Of a stretch of 61,582 nucleotides of DNA, positions 35,733 through 46,636 are shown piece after piece. This DNA is from Rhodospirillales bacterium (GTDB lineage: Bacteria; Pseudomonadota; Alphaproteobacteria; Rhodospirillales; UBA2165). A program made the translations under genes and the position numbers. The DNA lies in NCBI GenBank assembly GCA_022823235.1, contig JAJDXO010000014.1:1-61582 (forward strand). The letters run 5' to 3'. The notes beneath the pieces were generated by a model. The model did no database searches and had not been told where the DNA came from. It was given only the letters and a program-made list of their open reading frames with translations. Every line of letters starts with the position of its first letter. The first letter of the stretch is position 1.

Positions 35733-37182
35733 TCTCTTGGAAGGGGAAGACGAACAGGACATGCAGGCGGCGGGCGAAGAAACAAGACAAATTACGGGAC
35801 TGACGGCGGATTCCCGTCTGGTCAAGCCGGGTTATCTGTTCGCCGCCTTGCCCGGCTCCCGGGCCGACGGCCGGGACTTCATCGCCGACGCCGTCACGCG
35901 CGGCGCATCGGCGGTCCTGGCGCCGGTGGACTCGGCGTTCCGGGTTCCGAAGGACATCGGCGTCGTCACCGCCAAAAACCCCCGGCGCCTCTACGCCCGG
36001 ATGGCAGCTAGGTTCCACGGCCGGCAGCCGGCTCACATGGCCGCCGTGACCGGCACCAACGGCAAGACCTCGGTTGCCGATTTCGCCCGCCAGATCTGGT
36101 CTCATCAGGGACGCCGCGCCGCCAGCGTCGGAACCCTCGGAATCATCACTTCCAGCGGGTGGCGGCGGGGCAGCCTGACGACGCCCGATCCCGCCGACCT
36201 CCATGCCTCGCTGAAGGCATTGGCCGAAACCCATGTCACTCACGCCGCCCTCGAAGCCAGCAGTCACGGTCTCGACCAGCATCGTCTCGACGGGGTGCGC
36301 ATCGGCGTGGCCGCCTTCACCAATCTGTCGCGGGACCACCTCGATTACCACGGCGACATGGAAAACTACCTTGCCGCGAAACTGCGCCTGTTCACCGAGG
36401 TGCTGACGCCCGGCGGCGCGGTGGTCATGAATTCCGACGATCCGGTTTCCCGGAAGGTATGGGATGCGGCGACCGGTGTCGGGGCGATGGTCACGACGGT
36501 CGGGCTCGCCGGCGACGACATCGGCCTCGGTGCGGTGTCGCCGGCCGCCGGGGGCTTGGACATGACATTCATCCTCGCCGGATCGCGGCACCATGTGCGA
36601 TTGCCGCTCGCCGGCGGGTTCCAGGCAATGAACGCCTTGATCGCGCTTGGGATCGTTATCGCCGATGGCGGTGATGCGGGAACAGCCATCGAGGCCCTCC
36701 CGCATCTCAAGGGCGTGCCCGGACGTCTCGAGAAGATCAGCGATTACCGGGATGGCGCGGTCTACGTGGATTACGCCCACACACCGGATGCGGTGACCGC
36801 CGCGCTCGATGCCATCCGGCCCCACACCCGGGGAAAATTGATTGCGATTATCGGCTGCGGCGGCGACCGCGATCCGGGCAAGCGCGCTTCCATGGGTGCG
36901 GCCGCGGTCAGCGGTGCGGATGAAGTGATCGTCACCGACGACAATCCCCGCACCGAGGACCCCGCCTCGATTCGCGCCGCGGTTCTCGAAGGCGCGCCCG
37001 CGGCAACGGAGATAGGCGATCGGCGCGACGCCATTCGGCGGGCCGTTCGAATGATCGGCCCCGGCGATGTCGTTCTGGTCGCCGGCAAGGGACACGAGGA
37101 GGGTCAGATCGTCGGTGACGACATTCTGCCCTTCAACGACGCCGACGTGATCCGCGACGTTATCGCGGAGCTGGGCGGATGA
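35719..37182 (+). CDS. murE: UDP-MurNAc-L-Ala-D-Glu--meso-diaminopimelate ligase
   Basis: This 487-residue Mur ligase adds the third residue of the stem peptide. The ATP site is TGTNGKT (111-117) and the DNPR motif (408-411), which selects meso-diaminopimelate over lysine, is present. The start is GTG 35719, giving the usual QLTDLL N-terminus and a 14-base overlap with ftsI; ATG 35761 is an alternative that would shorten it. It overlaps murF by ATGA. Confidence 0.97.
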   Translation: MQLTDLLEGEDEQDMQAAGEETRQITGLTADSRLVKPGYLFAALPGSRADGRDFIADAVTRGASAVLAPVDSAFRVPKDIGVVTAKNPRRLYARMAARFHGRQPAHMAAVTGTNGKTSVADFARQIWSHQGRRAASVGTLGIITSSGWRRGSLTTPDPADLHASLKALAETHVTHAALEASSHGLDQHRLDGVRIGVAAFTNLSRDHLDYHGDMENYLAAKLRLFTEVLTPGGAVVMNSDDPVSRKVWDAATGVGAMVTTVGLAGDDIGLGAVSPAAGGLDMTFILAGSRHHVRLPLAGGFQAMNALIALGIVIADGGDAGTAIEALPHLKGVPGRLEKISDYRDGAVYVDYAHTPDAVTAALDAIRPHTRGKLIAIIGCGGDRDPGKRASMGAAAVSGADEVIVTDDNPRTEDPASIRAAVLEGAPAATEIGDRRDAIRRAVRMIGPGDVVLVAGKGHEEGQIVGDDILPFNDADVIRDVIAELGG

Positions 37183-38609
37183 TGGCGGCGGCGCCTCCTC
37201 TTTGGACCGCGGCCGACGCCGCGGCGGCCACCGGCGGGACCGCGGGCGGGTCCTGGACCGCCGCCGGCGTGTCCATTGACAGCCGCTCGGTACAGCCCGG
37301 CGATCTGTTCACCGCTGTCAAGGGCCCGAACTTCGATGGACATGATTTTGTCCGCCAGGCCCTGCAGGGTGGCGCGGTTGCGGCGCTGGTATCCCGCGTC
37401 CCGGCGGAACCGGTTAACCGGGATTGCCTGCTGACCGTCGGCGACACCCTCCGGGCACTGGGGGATCTGGGCCAAGCGGGGCGGAAACGCAGCGAGGGGA
37501 CCATCATCGCCGTCACCGGCAGCGTCGGCAAAACCGGCGTCAAGGAGGCGTTGGCGTATCTGCTCGGCCGCCAAAAGGAAACCCATTTCTCGGCCGGCAG
37601 CTTCAACAACCGGTTCGGCGTCCCCCTGAGCCTCGCCCGGCTGTCCCCCTCCGCCGCCTACGGCGTGTTCGAGTTGGGCATGAACCACGCCGGCGAGTTG
37701 ACCGAACTGTCCAATTTGGTCCGGCCGAACGTCGCCGTCATCACCACCGTCGAAGTGGCGCATTTGGAGTTCTTCGCCTCACTCGCCGACATCGCGCGGG
37801 CCAAGTCGGAGATTTTCGCCGGCCTCGAGCCGGGCGGCGTTGCCGTGCTCAACCGGGACAATCCGTATTTTGACCTTATGGCCGAGGCGGCGCGGGCGGC
37901 GGACGCCGAGATCGTCACCTTCGGCCGTCATGACGACGCCCGTTTCAGGGTGGTTCAGTCGGAGGCCGCCGGCACCGGCTCCGACGTCGAAGCCATGGCG
38001 GACGGCAAGCGAATCTCCTTCCATCTGCCGTTACCCGGCGATCACTGGGTCGCCAACGCGCTGGCCGTGCTCGCGGTTTTGGCGGCGGCGGGCGGCGATC
38101 TCAAACAGGCCGCCGATGACATCAGTGGATTGAAGCCCGCCAAGCGCCGGGGCGAGCGCCATCAGGTGCGTTTCGCCGGCATGTGTTTCGAGATCATCGA
38201 CGACAGTTACAACGCCAGCCCGGCGGCCGTGGCGGCTGCCTTGTCGGTGCTCGGCCAATCGGCGCCGGGCCCGTCCGGCCGCCGCATTGCGGTTTTGGGG
38301 GACATGCTCGAACTGGGCGGCGACTCGCCGGCCCTTCACCAGGCGTTGAAGGACGATGTGGATGCATCGGCGATCGATCTGGTGTTCGCCGTCGGGACCC
38401 AAATGAAGTTTCTGTTCGACGCGGTCGCGCCCGAAAAGCGGGGCGGCTGGGCGGAGACGGCTCAGGAGTTGGCGCCGGTCGTTTTGGCGTCCGTCCATTC
38501 CGGTGACGTGGTTCTGGTCAAGGGCTCGGCCGGTATGCGGACGGGCCAAATCGTCGACGCGCTGCGGAACCTGGATTCCAACTCGGTGCGAATGGCCGGC
38601 GGGCGGTAG
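37179..38609 (+). CDS. murF: UDP-MurNAc-tripeptide--D-alanyl-D-alanine ligase
   Basis: This 476-residue Mur ligase attaches D-Ala-D-Ala to complete the UDP-MurNAc-pentapeptide. It shows VSIDSRSVQPGDLF, the ATP loop TGSVGKT, ELGMNHAGEL and DDSYNASPAAVAAAL. It overlaps murE by four bases and is followed nine bases later by mraY, which uses its product. Confidence 0.97.
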   Translation: MMAAAPPLWTAADAAAATGGTAGGSWTAAGVSIDSRSVQPGDLFTAVKGPNFDGHDFVRQALQGGAVAALVSRVPAEPVNRDCLLTVGDTLRALGDLGQAGRKRSEGTIIAVTGSVGKTGVKEALAYLLGRQKETHFSAGSFNNRFGVPLSLARLSPSAAYGVFELGMNHAGELTELSNLVRPNVAVITTVEVAHLEFFASLADIARAKSEIFAGLEPGGVAVLNRDNPYFDLMAEAARAADAEIVTFGRHDDARFRVVQSEAAGTGSDVEAMADGKRISFHLPLPGDHWVANALAVLAVLAAAGGDLKQAADDISGLKPAKRRGERHQVRFAGMCFEIIDDSYNASPAAVAAALSVLGQSAPGPSGRRIAVLGDMLELGGDSPALHQALKDDVDASAIDLVFAVGTQMKFLFDAVAPEKRGGWAETAQELAPVVLASVHSGDVVLVKGSAGMRTGQIVDALRNLDSNSVRMAGGR

Positions 38610-38618
38610 GGAGAAATC

Positions 38619-39704
38619 ATGCTGAACTCTCTCTCTGCCTTCGCCGATCAGATCCCGATCCTCAACCTGTTCCGCTACATCACCTTCCGGACCGGCGGCG
38701 CCATGATCACCGCGCTGGTCATCAGCTTCATTCTCGGCCCGATCCTGATCGAATGGCTGAAGAGGCACCAGCAAGGCGGTCAGCCGATCCGCGATGACGG
38801 GCCCGAATCCCATATCCTGACCAAGGCCGGCACCCCGACCATGGGCGGCTTTCTGATCTTGATCGCGCTGATCCTGTCGACGGCGCTTTGGGCGGACCTG
38901 GGCAACGGCTACATCTGGGCGGCGCTCGGGGTGACCATCGGCTACGGGATCATCGGCTTCATCGATGACTACCTGAAGGTGACCAAGCGCAATCACAAGG
39001 GCTTGTCGGGCAAACTCAAGCTGTCCCTTCAGATCATCATCGCCTTGGCGGCGGCGCAGTGGATCATGACGCTGACCCGTGATCCGCTCTCCACCTCACT
39101 CGCCATTCCGTTCTTCAAGGACGTGCTGCTCGATCTCGGCTGGTTCTTTATACCGTTCGCCGCGTTCGTGATGGTCGGCGCCTCCAACGCGGTCAACCTT
39201 ACCGACGGGTTGGACGGCTTGGCCATCGGGCCGGTGCTGATTGCGGCCGCCGTCTTCGGCATGATCGCCTACCTGATCGGCAACTCGGTGTTTTCCAACT
39301 ACCTGCAGGTTCACTACGTGCCGGGCGCCGGAGAGCTGTCCATATTTCTCGGCGCCCTGATGGGCGCCAGCCTCGGATTCCTCTGGTACAACGCGCCGCC
39401 GGCCATGGTGTTCATGGGCGATACGGGATCGCTCTCCTTGGGCGGCGCGCTCGGGACCGTGAGTGTCATCACCAAGCACGAACTGGTCCTGGCGCTGGTC
39501 GGCGGCCTGTTCGTTCTCGAGACCGTGTCGGTCATCGTCCAGGTGATTTCCTACAAGCTTACCGGCAGGCGGGTGTTTCAGATGGCGCCGCTCCACCATC
39601 ATTTCGAAAAGAAGGGGTGGGCGGAGCCGACCATCGTCATCCGCTTCTGGATCATCGCGACCATCCTGGCGCTGGCCGGACTGGCAACGCTCAAACTGAG
39701 ATGA
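38619..39704 (+). CDS. mraY: Phospho-MurNAc-pentapeptide-transferase
   Basis: This 361-residue membrane enzyme with about ten helices transfers phospho-MurNAc-pentapeptide to undecaprenyl phosphate, making lipid I. Motifs are [18 protein letters not shown] (with the catalytic Asp pair), [24 protein letters not shown] and the cytoplasmic [11 protein letters not shown]. Confidence 0.98.
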   Translation: MLNSLSAFADQIPILNLFRYITFRTGGAMITALVISFILGPILIEWLKRHQQGGQPIRDDGPESHILTKAGTPTMGGFLILIALILSTALWADLGNGYIWAALGVTIGYGIIGFIDDYLKVTKRNHKGLSGKLKLSLQIIIALAAAQWIMTLTRDPLSTSLAIPFFKDVLLDLGWFFIPFAAFVMVGASNAVNLTDGLDGLAIGPVLIAAAVFGMIAYLIGNSVFSNYLQVHYVPGAGELSIFLGALMGASLGFLWYNAPPAMVFMGDTGSLSLGGALGTVSVITKHELVLALVGGLFVLETVSVIVQVISYKLTGRRVFQMAPLHHHFEKKGWAEPTIVIRFWIIATILALAGLATLKLR

Positions 39705-39717
39705 CGGGGGCGCGGGG

Positions 39718-41091
39718 GTGATCCGGATCGATACATTCAAGGGACAGCCGGTCGCGGTCATGGGCCTGAGCCGCACCGGGCTCACGGCCGCCCGCGCGCT
39801 CGCCGCCGGCGGCGCCGAGGTGTGGGCCTGGGACGATGACGATGGGCGGCGCGAGGCCGCCGCCGGCGAAGGTATCTCTCTGGTGGATTTGGCCGCACAG
39901 GATTTGGGTGACGCCGGCGCCCTGGTGCTGAGCCCCGGCATCCCCCATTTGCACCCCGAGCCTCACCCGGTTGCGGCGAAGGCGCGGGACGCCGGATGCG
40001 AGATCATCTGCGATGTCGACCTGCTGGCCCGCCAGATCACCGAGCCCGGCTATGTGGGGGTCACCGGCACCAACGGCAAGTCGACCACCACCGCGCTGAT
40101 CGGGCACGTTCTGGCCCGCGCCGGCAATGAAGTGGCGGTCGGCGGCAATATCGGCGAGCCGGTTCTCGACTTGAACAGACTGGGGCCGTCCGGGACCTAC
40201 GTGCTCGAACTGTCCTCCTATCAGCTCGAACGGGTGCCGCGGCTGGCGCTCGATGTCGCCATCCTGCTCAATATCTCCCCCGATCATCTCGACCGCCACG
40301 GCGGGATGGACGGCTATGTCGCCGCCAAGACGCGAATATTCGACCGGACCGCCGACGGCGGTCACGCCATCGTCGGCATGGACGACCGCCATGGCCGCGG
40401 CCTGCGCCTCGACCTGACGATGCGCGGCGGTCTGAAAGTCGTTCCGATCTCGGGAAATCAACGGGTGCCGGGCGGCGTCTACGCCGACGAGACCGGCATG
40501 TTGATTGACGATCTGGATAACGGCCGGGCGGGGGTGCTCGACCTGAGGGCGGTCGGCACCCTTCCCGGCCGGCACAATTGGCAGAACGCGGCCGCGGCTT
40601 ACGCCGCGGCGCGGCTGGTGGGGGTTGCCGCCGCGTCCGCCGCCGCGGCCATCCGTTCCTTTGCCGGCCTGGCCCATCGCCAGGAAGTGATCCGCCGGAT
40701 CGGGCGGGTGACCTACGTCAATGATTCCAAGGCGACCAACCTCGATGCCGCCGCCAAGGCGCTTGCGTCGTACGGCAATATCCACTGGATCGCCGGAGGA
40801 CGCTCCAAGGAAGACGACCTCTCGGCGCTCGAGGCCTTGTATCCGCAAATTCGCCGGGCCTATCTGATCGGTGAGGCGGCGTCCCAATTCGAGGCGGCCC
40901 TTGCGGGGATCGTGCCCGCCGAGCGGGCGGACTCCCTCGAAGCCGCGGTGGGCAGTGCCCATGCCGCCGCCCGGGAAAGCGGCGAAGCTGCGGTGGTGCT
41001 CCTGTCGCCGGGCTGCGCGTCGTTCGACCAGTTCACCGACTTCGAGGCGCGGGGCCGGGCATTCCGGGTTGCGGTGGAGGCCCTGTCATGA
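39718..41091 (+). CDS. murD: UDP-MurNAc-L-alanine--D-glutamate ligase
   Basis: This 457-residue Mur ligase adds D-glutamate. The ATP loop VTGTNGKSTTTALI, then ELSSYQLE, NISPDHLDRHG and NDSKATNLDAAAKAL are all present. The start is GTG 39718. It overlaps ftsW by ATGA. Confidence 0.97.
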   Translation: MIRIDTFKGQPVAVMGLSRTGLTAARALAAGGAEVWAWDDDDGRREAAAGEGISLVDLAAQDLGDAGALVLSPGIPHLHPEPHPVAAKARDAGCEIICDVDLLARQITEPGYVGVTGTNGKSTTTALIGHVLARAGNEVAVGGNIGEPVLDLNRLGPSGTYVLELSSYQLERVPRLALDVAILLNISPDHLDRHGGMDGYVAAKTRIFDRTADGGHAIVGMDDRHGRGLRLDLTMRGGLKVVPISGNQRVPGGVYADETGMLIDDLDNGRAGVLDLRAVGTLPGRHNWQNAAAAYAAARLVGVAAASAAAAIRSFAGLAHRQEVIRRIGRVTYVNDSKATNLDAAAKALASYGNIHWIAGGRSKEDDLSALEALYPQIRRAYLIGEAASQFEAALAGIVPAERADSLEAAVGSAHAAARESGEAAVVLLSPGCASFDQFTDFEARGRAFRVAVEALS

Positions 41092-42236
41092 CCGCGCTCC
41101 CCCGGACGGATATCAGCATCTTTGGCCGCTGGTGGTGGACCGTCGACCGTTGGACCCTGTCGGCACTGGTCGCCGTGTCGGCCATCGGCATCGTCCTGAC
41201 CATGGCGGCGAGTCCGGCCGTCGCCGACCGGCTGGACCTGGATGCGTTCCACTTCATCCGCCGGCAGTTCCTTTTCATTCCGCTGTCGTTTGCCATCCTG
41301 ATCGGCGTCTCCCTGTTGAATCCCGCCGGCGTCCGCCGCCTGGCGGCGCTCGGCTTCGTCATTTCGGTCATCGGTCTGGGATTGACGTTGTTCATCGGCC
41401 AGGAGATCAGGGGCGCCGCCCGCTGGATCAGCCTGCCCGGTTTCTCCGTGCAGCCGTCGGAGTTCGTCAAGCCCTGCTTTGCCGTTGTGGCGGCCTGGAT
41501 GTTCTCCCAGTGGCGGATCAAGGGGGACATACCGGGCCACGCCGTGGCCACCGCCCTCTACGCGCTGGTGGTGGGGCTGTTGCTGCTGCAGCCGGATGTG
41601 GGGATGTCGATCCTCATTTCGGTGGTTTGGGGGGTGCAGTTCTTCCTCGCCGGATTGCCCATGCTGCTGGTGTTCGGCATCGGCATTCTGTTCATCGCCG
41701 GGGGCATCGGCGCTTACTTCAACTTTGCCCACGTCCAGACCCGGGTCGACCGGTTTCTCGATCCCGCGGGCGGCGAGGCGTATCAGGTGGCGCGGTCCCT
41801 GGAGGCAGTGGTCGCCGGCGGCATATTCGGCCGCGGTCCCGGCGAGGGCGAGGTCAAATCCATCCTTCCCGACGCCCATGCGGATTTCATATTCGCCGTC
41901 GCGGCGGAGGAATTCGGCCTGGTTACGGGTCTGCTCATCGTCGCCCTGTTTGCTTTCATCGTGCTCCGCGGATTCGTCCTGGTGATGCGCGACACCGACC
42001 TGTTCGTGCAGCTCGCCGTTGCCGGACTCTTGGTGCAGTTCGGCCTTCAGGCGCTCATCAACATGGCGTCGACCATCAACCTGATGCCCACCAAGGGCAT
42101 GACGCTGCCGTTCATATCCTACGGCGGCTCGTCGATGGCGGCGATGGCGCTGGGCATGGGCATGGTGCTGGCGCTCACGCGCGAGCGGCCCCGGGCGAAT
42201 GATTTGAGCCGGTTCGCCGGACGGGGGGCGCCATGA
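41088..42236 (+). CDS. ftsW: Septal peptidoglycan polymerase FtsW
   Basis: This 382-residue SEDS-family protein has about ten membrane helices and polymerises lipid II at the septum together with FtsI. Typical blocks are GAARWISLPGFSVQPSEFVK, LLLLQPDVGMSILI, FPDAHADFIFAVAAEEFGL-type (here LPDAHADF) and the C-terminal GMTLPFISYGGSS. It overlaps murD and murG by four bases each. Confidence 0.97.
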   Translation: MTALPRTDISIFGRWWWTVDRWTLSALVAVSAIGIVLTMAASPAVADRLDLDAFHFIRRQFLFIPLSFAILIGVSLLNPAGVRRLAALGFVISVIGLGLTLFIGQEIRGAARWISLPGFSVQPSEFVKPCFAVVAAWMFSQWRIKGDIPGHAVATALYALVVGLLLLQPDVGMSILISVVWGVQFFLAGLPMLLVFGIGILFIAGGIGAYFNFAHVQTRVDRFLDPAGGEAYQVARSLEAVVAGGIFGRGPGEGEVKSILPDAHADFIFAVAAEEFGLVTGLLIVALFAFIVLRGFVLVMRDTDLFVQLAVAGLLVQFGLQALINMASTINLMPTKGMTLPFISYGGSSMAAMALGMGMVLALTRERPRANDLSRFAGRGAP

Positions 42237-43363
42237 CCGGGCCGCTGATCGTCCTTGCCGCCGGAGGCACCGGCGGACATGTATTCCCCGCCGAAGCGCT
42301 TGCCGCCGAACTGGCGGCCCGCGGCTGCTGGCTGGCGTTGTTCACCGACCGCCGGGGCGGCGCGTTGGGCGGCCGGCTGGACGAAATCGATACCTACCGC
42401 ATTCGGGCAGGCGGCATCGCCGGCAAGAGTTCGGTGGACCGGCTGATGTCCACCGCCGAAATCGGTCTCGGGACCATGCAGGCGTGGCAATTGCTGAAAC
42501 AACTGGGCCCCGCCGCGGTCGTTGGCTTCGGCGGCTATGCATCGGTGCCGACGATGATGGCGGCAACCTTCGCCGGCACGCAGACCGCCATCCATGAACA
42601 GAATGCCGTGCTCGGGCGCGCCAACCGGCTTCTGGCCGGCCGGGTCGACCGCATCGCGACCGCATTTGAGGAGGTGAGGCCGGTGCCCGCCGGCGCCGAG
42701 GCCAAGGTCGTGCGCACGGGCATGCCGGTGCGGCCGATGATCGGCGCCGCTCGCGACCGCGTCTACCCGCCCCTTGACGGAGACTCACCCCTCAACCTCC
42801 TGGTTTTCGGCGGCTCTCAGGGAGCCCATGTGTTCTCGCAGGTGGTGCCGCAGGCCCTGGGCATGCTTGATCCGCGCTTCAAGGACCGGCTTCGCGTCGT
42901 GCAACAGTGCCGCGAAGAAGACATCGCGGTGGTTCGCGGGCAATATGGTTCCCTCGGGATCAACGCCGACCTCGGGCCTTTCTTCGACGATATCCCCGAG
43001 CGCTATGCCGCCGCGCATCTGGTCATTTGCCGGTCCGGCGCATCGACCATCGCCGAGCTGACCGCCATCGGCCGCCCGGCGATCATGGTGCCCTATCCGC
43101 ACGCCGTCGACGATCATCAGGCGTTCAACGCCCACGCCTTGGATGACGTCGGCGGCGGCTGGCTGATGCCCGAAACATCCTTTGCCGCCGATGCGCTTGC
43201 CGCCCGCCTCGATTCCCTGTTCTCCCTGCCCAAGCTGCTCGAGAAGGCCGCCGCCGCCGCCAAGGCCGCCGGGTCGCCCGACGCGGTCGCGGCGCTCGCC
43301 GATATGGTGATGGGTATGGTGCCGGGCAACGGCGATGCCGAGCCGAGGAGGGCGGCCGCATGA
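42233..43363 (+). CDS. murG: UDP-GlcNAc:lipid I GlcNAc-transferase MurG
   Basis: This 376-residue peripheral membrane GT-B glycosyltransferase converts lipid I to lipid II. It has the N-terminal glycine-rich loop [46 protein letters not shown] and the UDP-GlcNAc site [19 protein letters not shown]. It overlaps ftsW and murC by four bases each. Confidence 0.97.
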   Translation: MTGPLIVLAAGGTGGHVFPAEALAAELAARGCWLALFTDRRGGALGGRLDEIDTYRIRAGGIAGKSSVDRLMSTAEIGLGTMQAWQLLKQLGPAAVVGFGGYASVPTMMAATFAGTQTAIHEQNAVLGRANRLLAGRVDRIATAFEEVRPVPAGAEAKVVRTGMPVRPMIGAARDRVYPPLDGDSPLNLLVFGGSQGAHVFSQVVPQALGMLDPRFKDRLRVVQQCREEDIAVVRGQYGSLGINADLGPFFDDIPERYAAAHLVICRSGASTIAELTAIGRPAIMVPYPHAVDDHQAFNAHALDDVGGGWLMPETSFAADALAARLDSLFSLPKLLEKAAAAAKAAGSPDAVAALADMVMGMVPGNGDAEPRRAAA

Positions 43364-44790
43364 GAGCGCTTCCCTTGGACATCGGCACCGTGCACTTCGT
43401 CGGCATCGGCGGCATCGGGATGAGTGGCATCGCCGAAGTGCTGCATAATTTGGGGTATTCGGTGCGCGGCTCGGATATTGCGGACGGCGCCAATGTCCGG
43501 CGCTTGCGCGCCATGGGCATTCCGATCGAGATCGGACACCGGCCCGGGAACCTGGACGACGGGCAGGTGATCGTCATTTCGTCGGCGGTCAAAGCCGGCA
43601 ACCCCGAAGTTGAAGAGGCCCGGCGGCGTCTGCTGCCGGTCGTCCGGCGGGCCGAGATGCTGGGTGAGCTTATGCGCCTCAAATGGTCGGTCGCCGTCGG
43701 CGGCACTCATGGCAAGACCACCACCACCTCGATGATCGCCGCGCTGCTGGATGCCGCCGAACTGGATCCGACGGTGATCAACGGCGGCATCATCAATGCC
43801 TGGGGCTCCAACGCCCGCTTGGGCGGCGGCGATTGGATGGTGGTCGAGGCCGATGAGTCCGATGGCACGTTCGTCAAGTTGCCGGCGACCATCGCCGTGG
43901 TGACCAACATCGATTCCGAGCACATGGATCATTACGGCGGGTTCGAAGCGCTGAGGCGGGCCTTCGATACCTTCGTGGAGAACATTCCGTTCTACGGCTT
44001 CGCGGCCCTGTGCATCGACGACGCCGAAGTGCAGGCCATGATCCCCCGGGTCTCGGACCGGCGCATCATTACTTACGGACGGAGCCCGCAAGCGGAGGTT
44101 CGGGTCACGGCCATCGAATCCACGGACGACGGCTCCAAATTCGATGTCACCATTTCGGACCGGACCGGCGGGCCGTCGAGAACCCTCGAAAATCTCCCGC
44201 TGCCCATGTTCGGCGCCCATAACGTCCAAAATGCACTGGCGGCGATTGCCGTGGCCGCCGAGATGAACATCGAAGATGAGGTCATCCGCCGCGGCCTGGC
44301 CGGTTTCGAAGGCGTGAAGCGCCGCTTCACCAAGACCGGCGAGGTCGACGGGATCACGGTGATCGACGATTACGGGCACCATCCCGTGGAGATTTCCGCG
44401 GTGCTCGATGCCGCCCGAAGCTCCACCTCGGGCCGGATTATCGCCGTCGTCCAGCCCCACCGCTACACCCGGCTTCGCGACCTGTTCGAGGAATTCTGCA
44501 CCTGCTTCAACGATGCCGACACGGTGATCGTTGCCGACGTCTATCCGGCCGGAGAAGAGCCTATCGAGGGAATAGACCGCGACGCCCTCGTGGACGGGCT
44601 CCGTTCCCGCGGTCACCGTCAGGTGCTGGCGCTGCCGGGACCCGAGCGTTTGGCGGGCCTGATCGACGGGGTTGCGCAGCCGGGGGACCTGGTGGTGTGC
44701 CTGGGCGCCGGAAACATCACCGCATGGGCCAACGCACTGCCCGGCGAACTCGGAGAGCTTCGGGGTACGGTCGAGGAGGCGCGAGCATGA
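43360..44790 (+). CDS. murC: UDP-N-acetylmuramate--L-alanine ligase
   Basis: This 476-residue enzyme is the first Mur ligase of the pathway. Motifs are [17 protein letters not shown] at the N-terminus, the ATP loop [22 protein letters not shown] and [14 protein letters not shown]. It overlaps murG and murB by four bases each. Confidence 0.98.
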   Translation: MRALPLDIGTVHFVGIGGIGMSGIAEVLHNLGYSVRGSDIADGANVRRLRAMGIPIEIGHRPGNLDDGQVIVISSAVKAGNPEVEEARRRLLPVVRRAEMLGELMRLKWSVAVGGTHGKTTTTSMIAALLDAAELDPTVINGGIINAWGSNARLGGGDWMVVEADESDGTFVKLPATIAVVTNIDSEHMDHYGGFEALRRAFDTFVENIPFYGFAALCIDDAEVQAMIPRVSDRRIITYGRSPQAEVRVTAIESTDDGSKFDVTISDRTGGPSRTLENLPLPMFGAHNVQNALAAIAVAAEMNIEDEVIRRGLAGFEGVKRRFTKTGEVDGITVIDDYGHHPVEISAVLDAARSSTSGRIIAVVQPHRYTRLRDLFEEFCTCFNDADTVIVADVYPAGEEPIEGIDRDALVDGLRSRGHRQVLALPGPERLAGLIDGVAQPGDLVVCLGAGNITAWANALPGELGELRGTVEEARA

Positions 44791-45734
44791 TGACGGCGCC
44801 CAAGTTCCCGCAAGGTTTGATCGACCGGCTGCCCCCCGTGAAGGGCGACTACGCGGCTAATGCGCCGCTCGCCAAATCCACCTGGTTCCGGGTCGGCGGG
44901 CCCGCGGAAATATTGTATCGGCCGAAGGACATCGACGATCTGACCGCTTTTCTCGCGGCCAAGCCCGGTGATGTTCCGGTGACGGTCATCGGCGTTGCGT
45001 CAAATCTGTTGGTCCGCGACGGCGGGGTCCCGGGTGTGGTGATCCGTCTCGCGGACGGCTTCAGCGATATCGCCGTGGACGGCAATGATCTCAGAGCCGG
45101 CGGCGGCGCGTCCAACCTCAAGGTGGCCAACGCGGCTCGGGATGCGGGGCTTGCGGGCCTCGAGTTCCTGAGCGGCATCCCGGGATCGATCGGCGGATCG
45201 GCGCGGATGAATGCCGGCGCGTTCGGCGGCGAGGTGAGCGGCGTGTTCGTTTCGGCGACGGCGCTCGACGGCCACGGCGACCTGCACCATGCCGACCCCG
45301 CCGCAATGGGATACGCCTACCGTCATTCGACAGCGCCCGAGGATTGGATATTCGTCGACGTGGTGCTGAGGGGACGGGCCGGTGACCGCGGCGCGATTGC
45401 GGCCCGCATGGATGAGATCAAGTCCATCCGTGATGCCGGCCAGCCGTCCAAGACGCCCACCGGCGGCAGTACGTTTATCAACCCGCCGGGGCACAAGGCG
45501 TGGGAGCTGATCGACAAGGCGGGATGCCGTGGGCTGACTCGCGGCGCCGCCCGGGTGTCCGAGAAGCATTGCAATTTCCTGATCAACACCGGCGGCGCGA
45601 TGGCTGCCGACATCGAGGGTCTCGGGGAAGAGGTTCGGCGGCGGGTGTTCGACAGCACCGGCATCTCGCTGGACTGGGAAATCCGGCGCATCGGCGTGCC
45701 GGCGACCCCGATCGTGAAGGAGGCGGGCGAATGA
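44787..45734 (+). CDS. murB: UDP-N-acetylenolpyruvoylglucosamine reductase
   Basis: This 315-residue FAD enzyme reduces UDP-GlcNAc-enolpyruvate to UDP-MurNAc. It is the type IIb form usual in alphaproteobacteria: [43 protein letters not shown] and [16 protein letters not shown] 44787 overlaps the murC stop and follows GAGGAGG; a second ATG comes directly after. Confidence 0.97.
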   Translation: MMTAPKFPQGLIDRLPPVKGDYAANAPLAKSTWFRVGGPAEILYRPKDIDDLTAFLAAKPGDVPVTVIGVASNLLVRDGGVPGVVIRLADGFSDIAVDGNDLRAGGGASNLKVANAARDAGLAGLEFLSGIPGSIGGSARMNAGAFGGEVSGVFVSATALDGHGDLHHADPAAMGYAYRHSTAPEDWIFVDVVLRGRAGDRGAIAARMDEIKSIRDAGQPSKTPTGGSTFINPPGHKAWELIDKAGCRGLTRGAARVSEKHCNFLINTGGAMAADIEGLGEEVRRRVFDSTGISLDWEIRRIGVPATPIVKEAGE

Positions 45735-46636
45735 GCCGTCATGTCGCCGTCCTGATGGGTGGGTGGTCCGCCGAGCGGGAGGTTTCCCTGGTTTCGGGCG
45801 CCGCGGTTTCCAACGCGCTGACCGGGGCCGGTTACCGCGTCACCTCGATCGATGTGCAACGGGACGCGGGCGCGCTGCTGACCCGGCTCCATCCCAAACC
45901 CGACGCCGTATTCAACGCGCTGCACGGCCGTTGGGGCGAGGACGGCTGCATTCAGGGCCTGCTGAACGTCATCGAGGTTCCCTACACCCATTCGGGCCTT
46001 CTGGCCTCGGCGCTGGCCATGGACAAGCCTGCCGCCAAGACGCTGTTCGCCGCCAGCGGCATCAAGGTTTCCAAGCATGTCGTCACCACCCGCGACGAGC
46101 TCGTGAAGGGCGACGTGCTGCCGAGGCCCTATGTGGTGAAACCGGTGAACGAGGGATCCAGTGTCGGCGTCACCATCGTCCGCGACGGCGACAATTTCAA
46201 ACCCGGCGATGATTGCGGGTGGCGCTGGGGCCGCCGGGTGATGGTGGAAGAGTTCATTCCGGGCCGGGAACTGACCGTCGCGGTGATGGGCGATCGCGCA
46301 CTCGCGGTCACCGAAATCCTGACCGACCGGGAGTTCTACGACTACGACGCCAAGTACGCACACCAGGGATCCCGGCACACGGTTCCGGCGGATATCGGCT
46401 CGGACGTCTATGACGAAGCCTGCCGGATTTCGCTGCTGGGCCATCAGGCCCTGGGATGCCGCGGCGTCAGCCGCGCCGACCTGCGGTTCGACGGCGAGGA
46501 CCTCTACATGCTGGAGATCAACACCCAGCCGGGGATGACCCCGACCTCGCTGGTCCCCGAACAGGCCGCCTACGCAAACATTTCCTTCCAGGACCTGGTG
46601 ACCTGGATGGTGGAGAACGCCGCATGGGACGACTGA
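45731..46636 (+). CDS. ddl: D-alanine--D-alanine ligase
   Basis: This 301-residue ATP-grasp enzyme makes the D-Ala-D-Ala used by MurF. Seen are VLMGGWSAEREVSLVSG, HGRWGEDGCIQGLL, KPVNEGSSVGVTIV and the metal-binding end LEINTQPGMTPTSLVPEQA. It overlaps murB by four and ftsQ by 13 bases. Confidence 0.97.
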   Translation: MSRHVAVLMGGWSAEREVSLVSGAAVSNALTGAGYRVTSIDVQRDAGALLTRLHPKPDAVFNALHGRWGEDGCIQGLLNVIEVPYTHSGLLASALAMDKPAAKTLFAASGIKVSKHVVTTRDELVKGDVLPRPYVVKPVNEGSSVGVTIVRDGDNFKPGDDCGWRWGRRVMVEEFIPGRELTVAVMGDRALAVTEILTDREFYDYDAKYAHQGSRHTVPADIGSDVYDEACRISLLGHQALGCRGVSRADLRFDGEDLYMLEINTQPGMTPTSLVPEQAAYANISFQDLVTWMVENAAWDD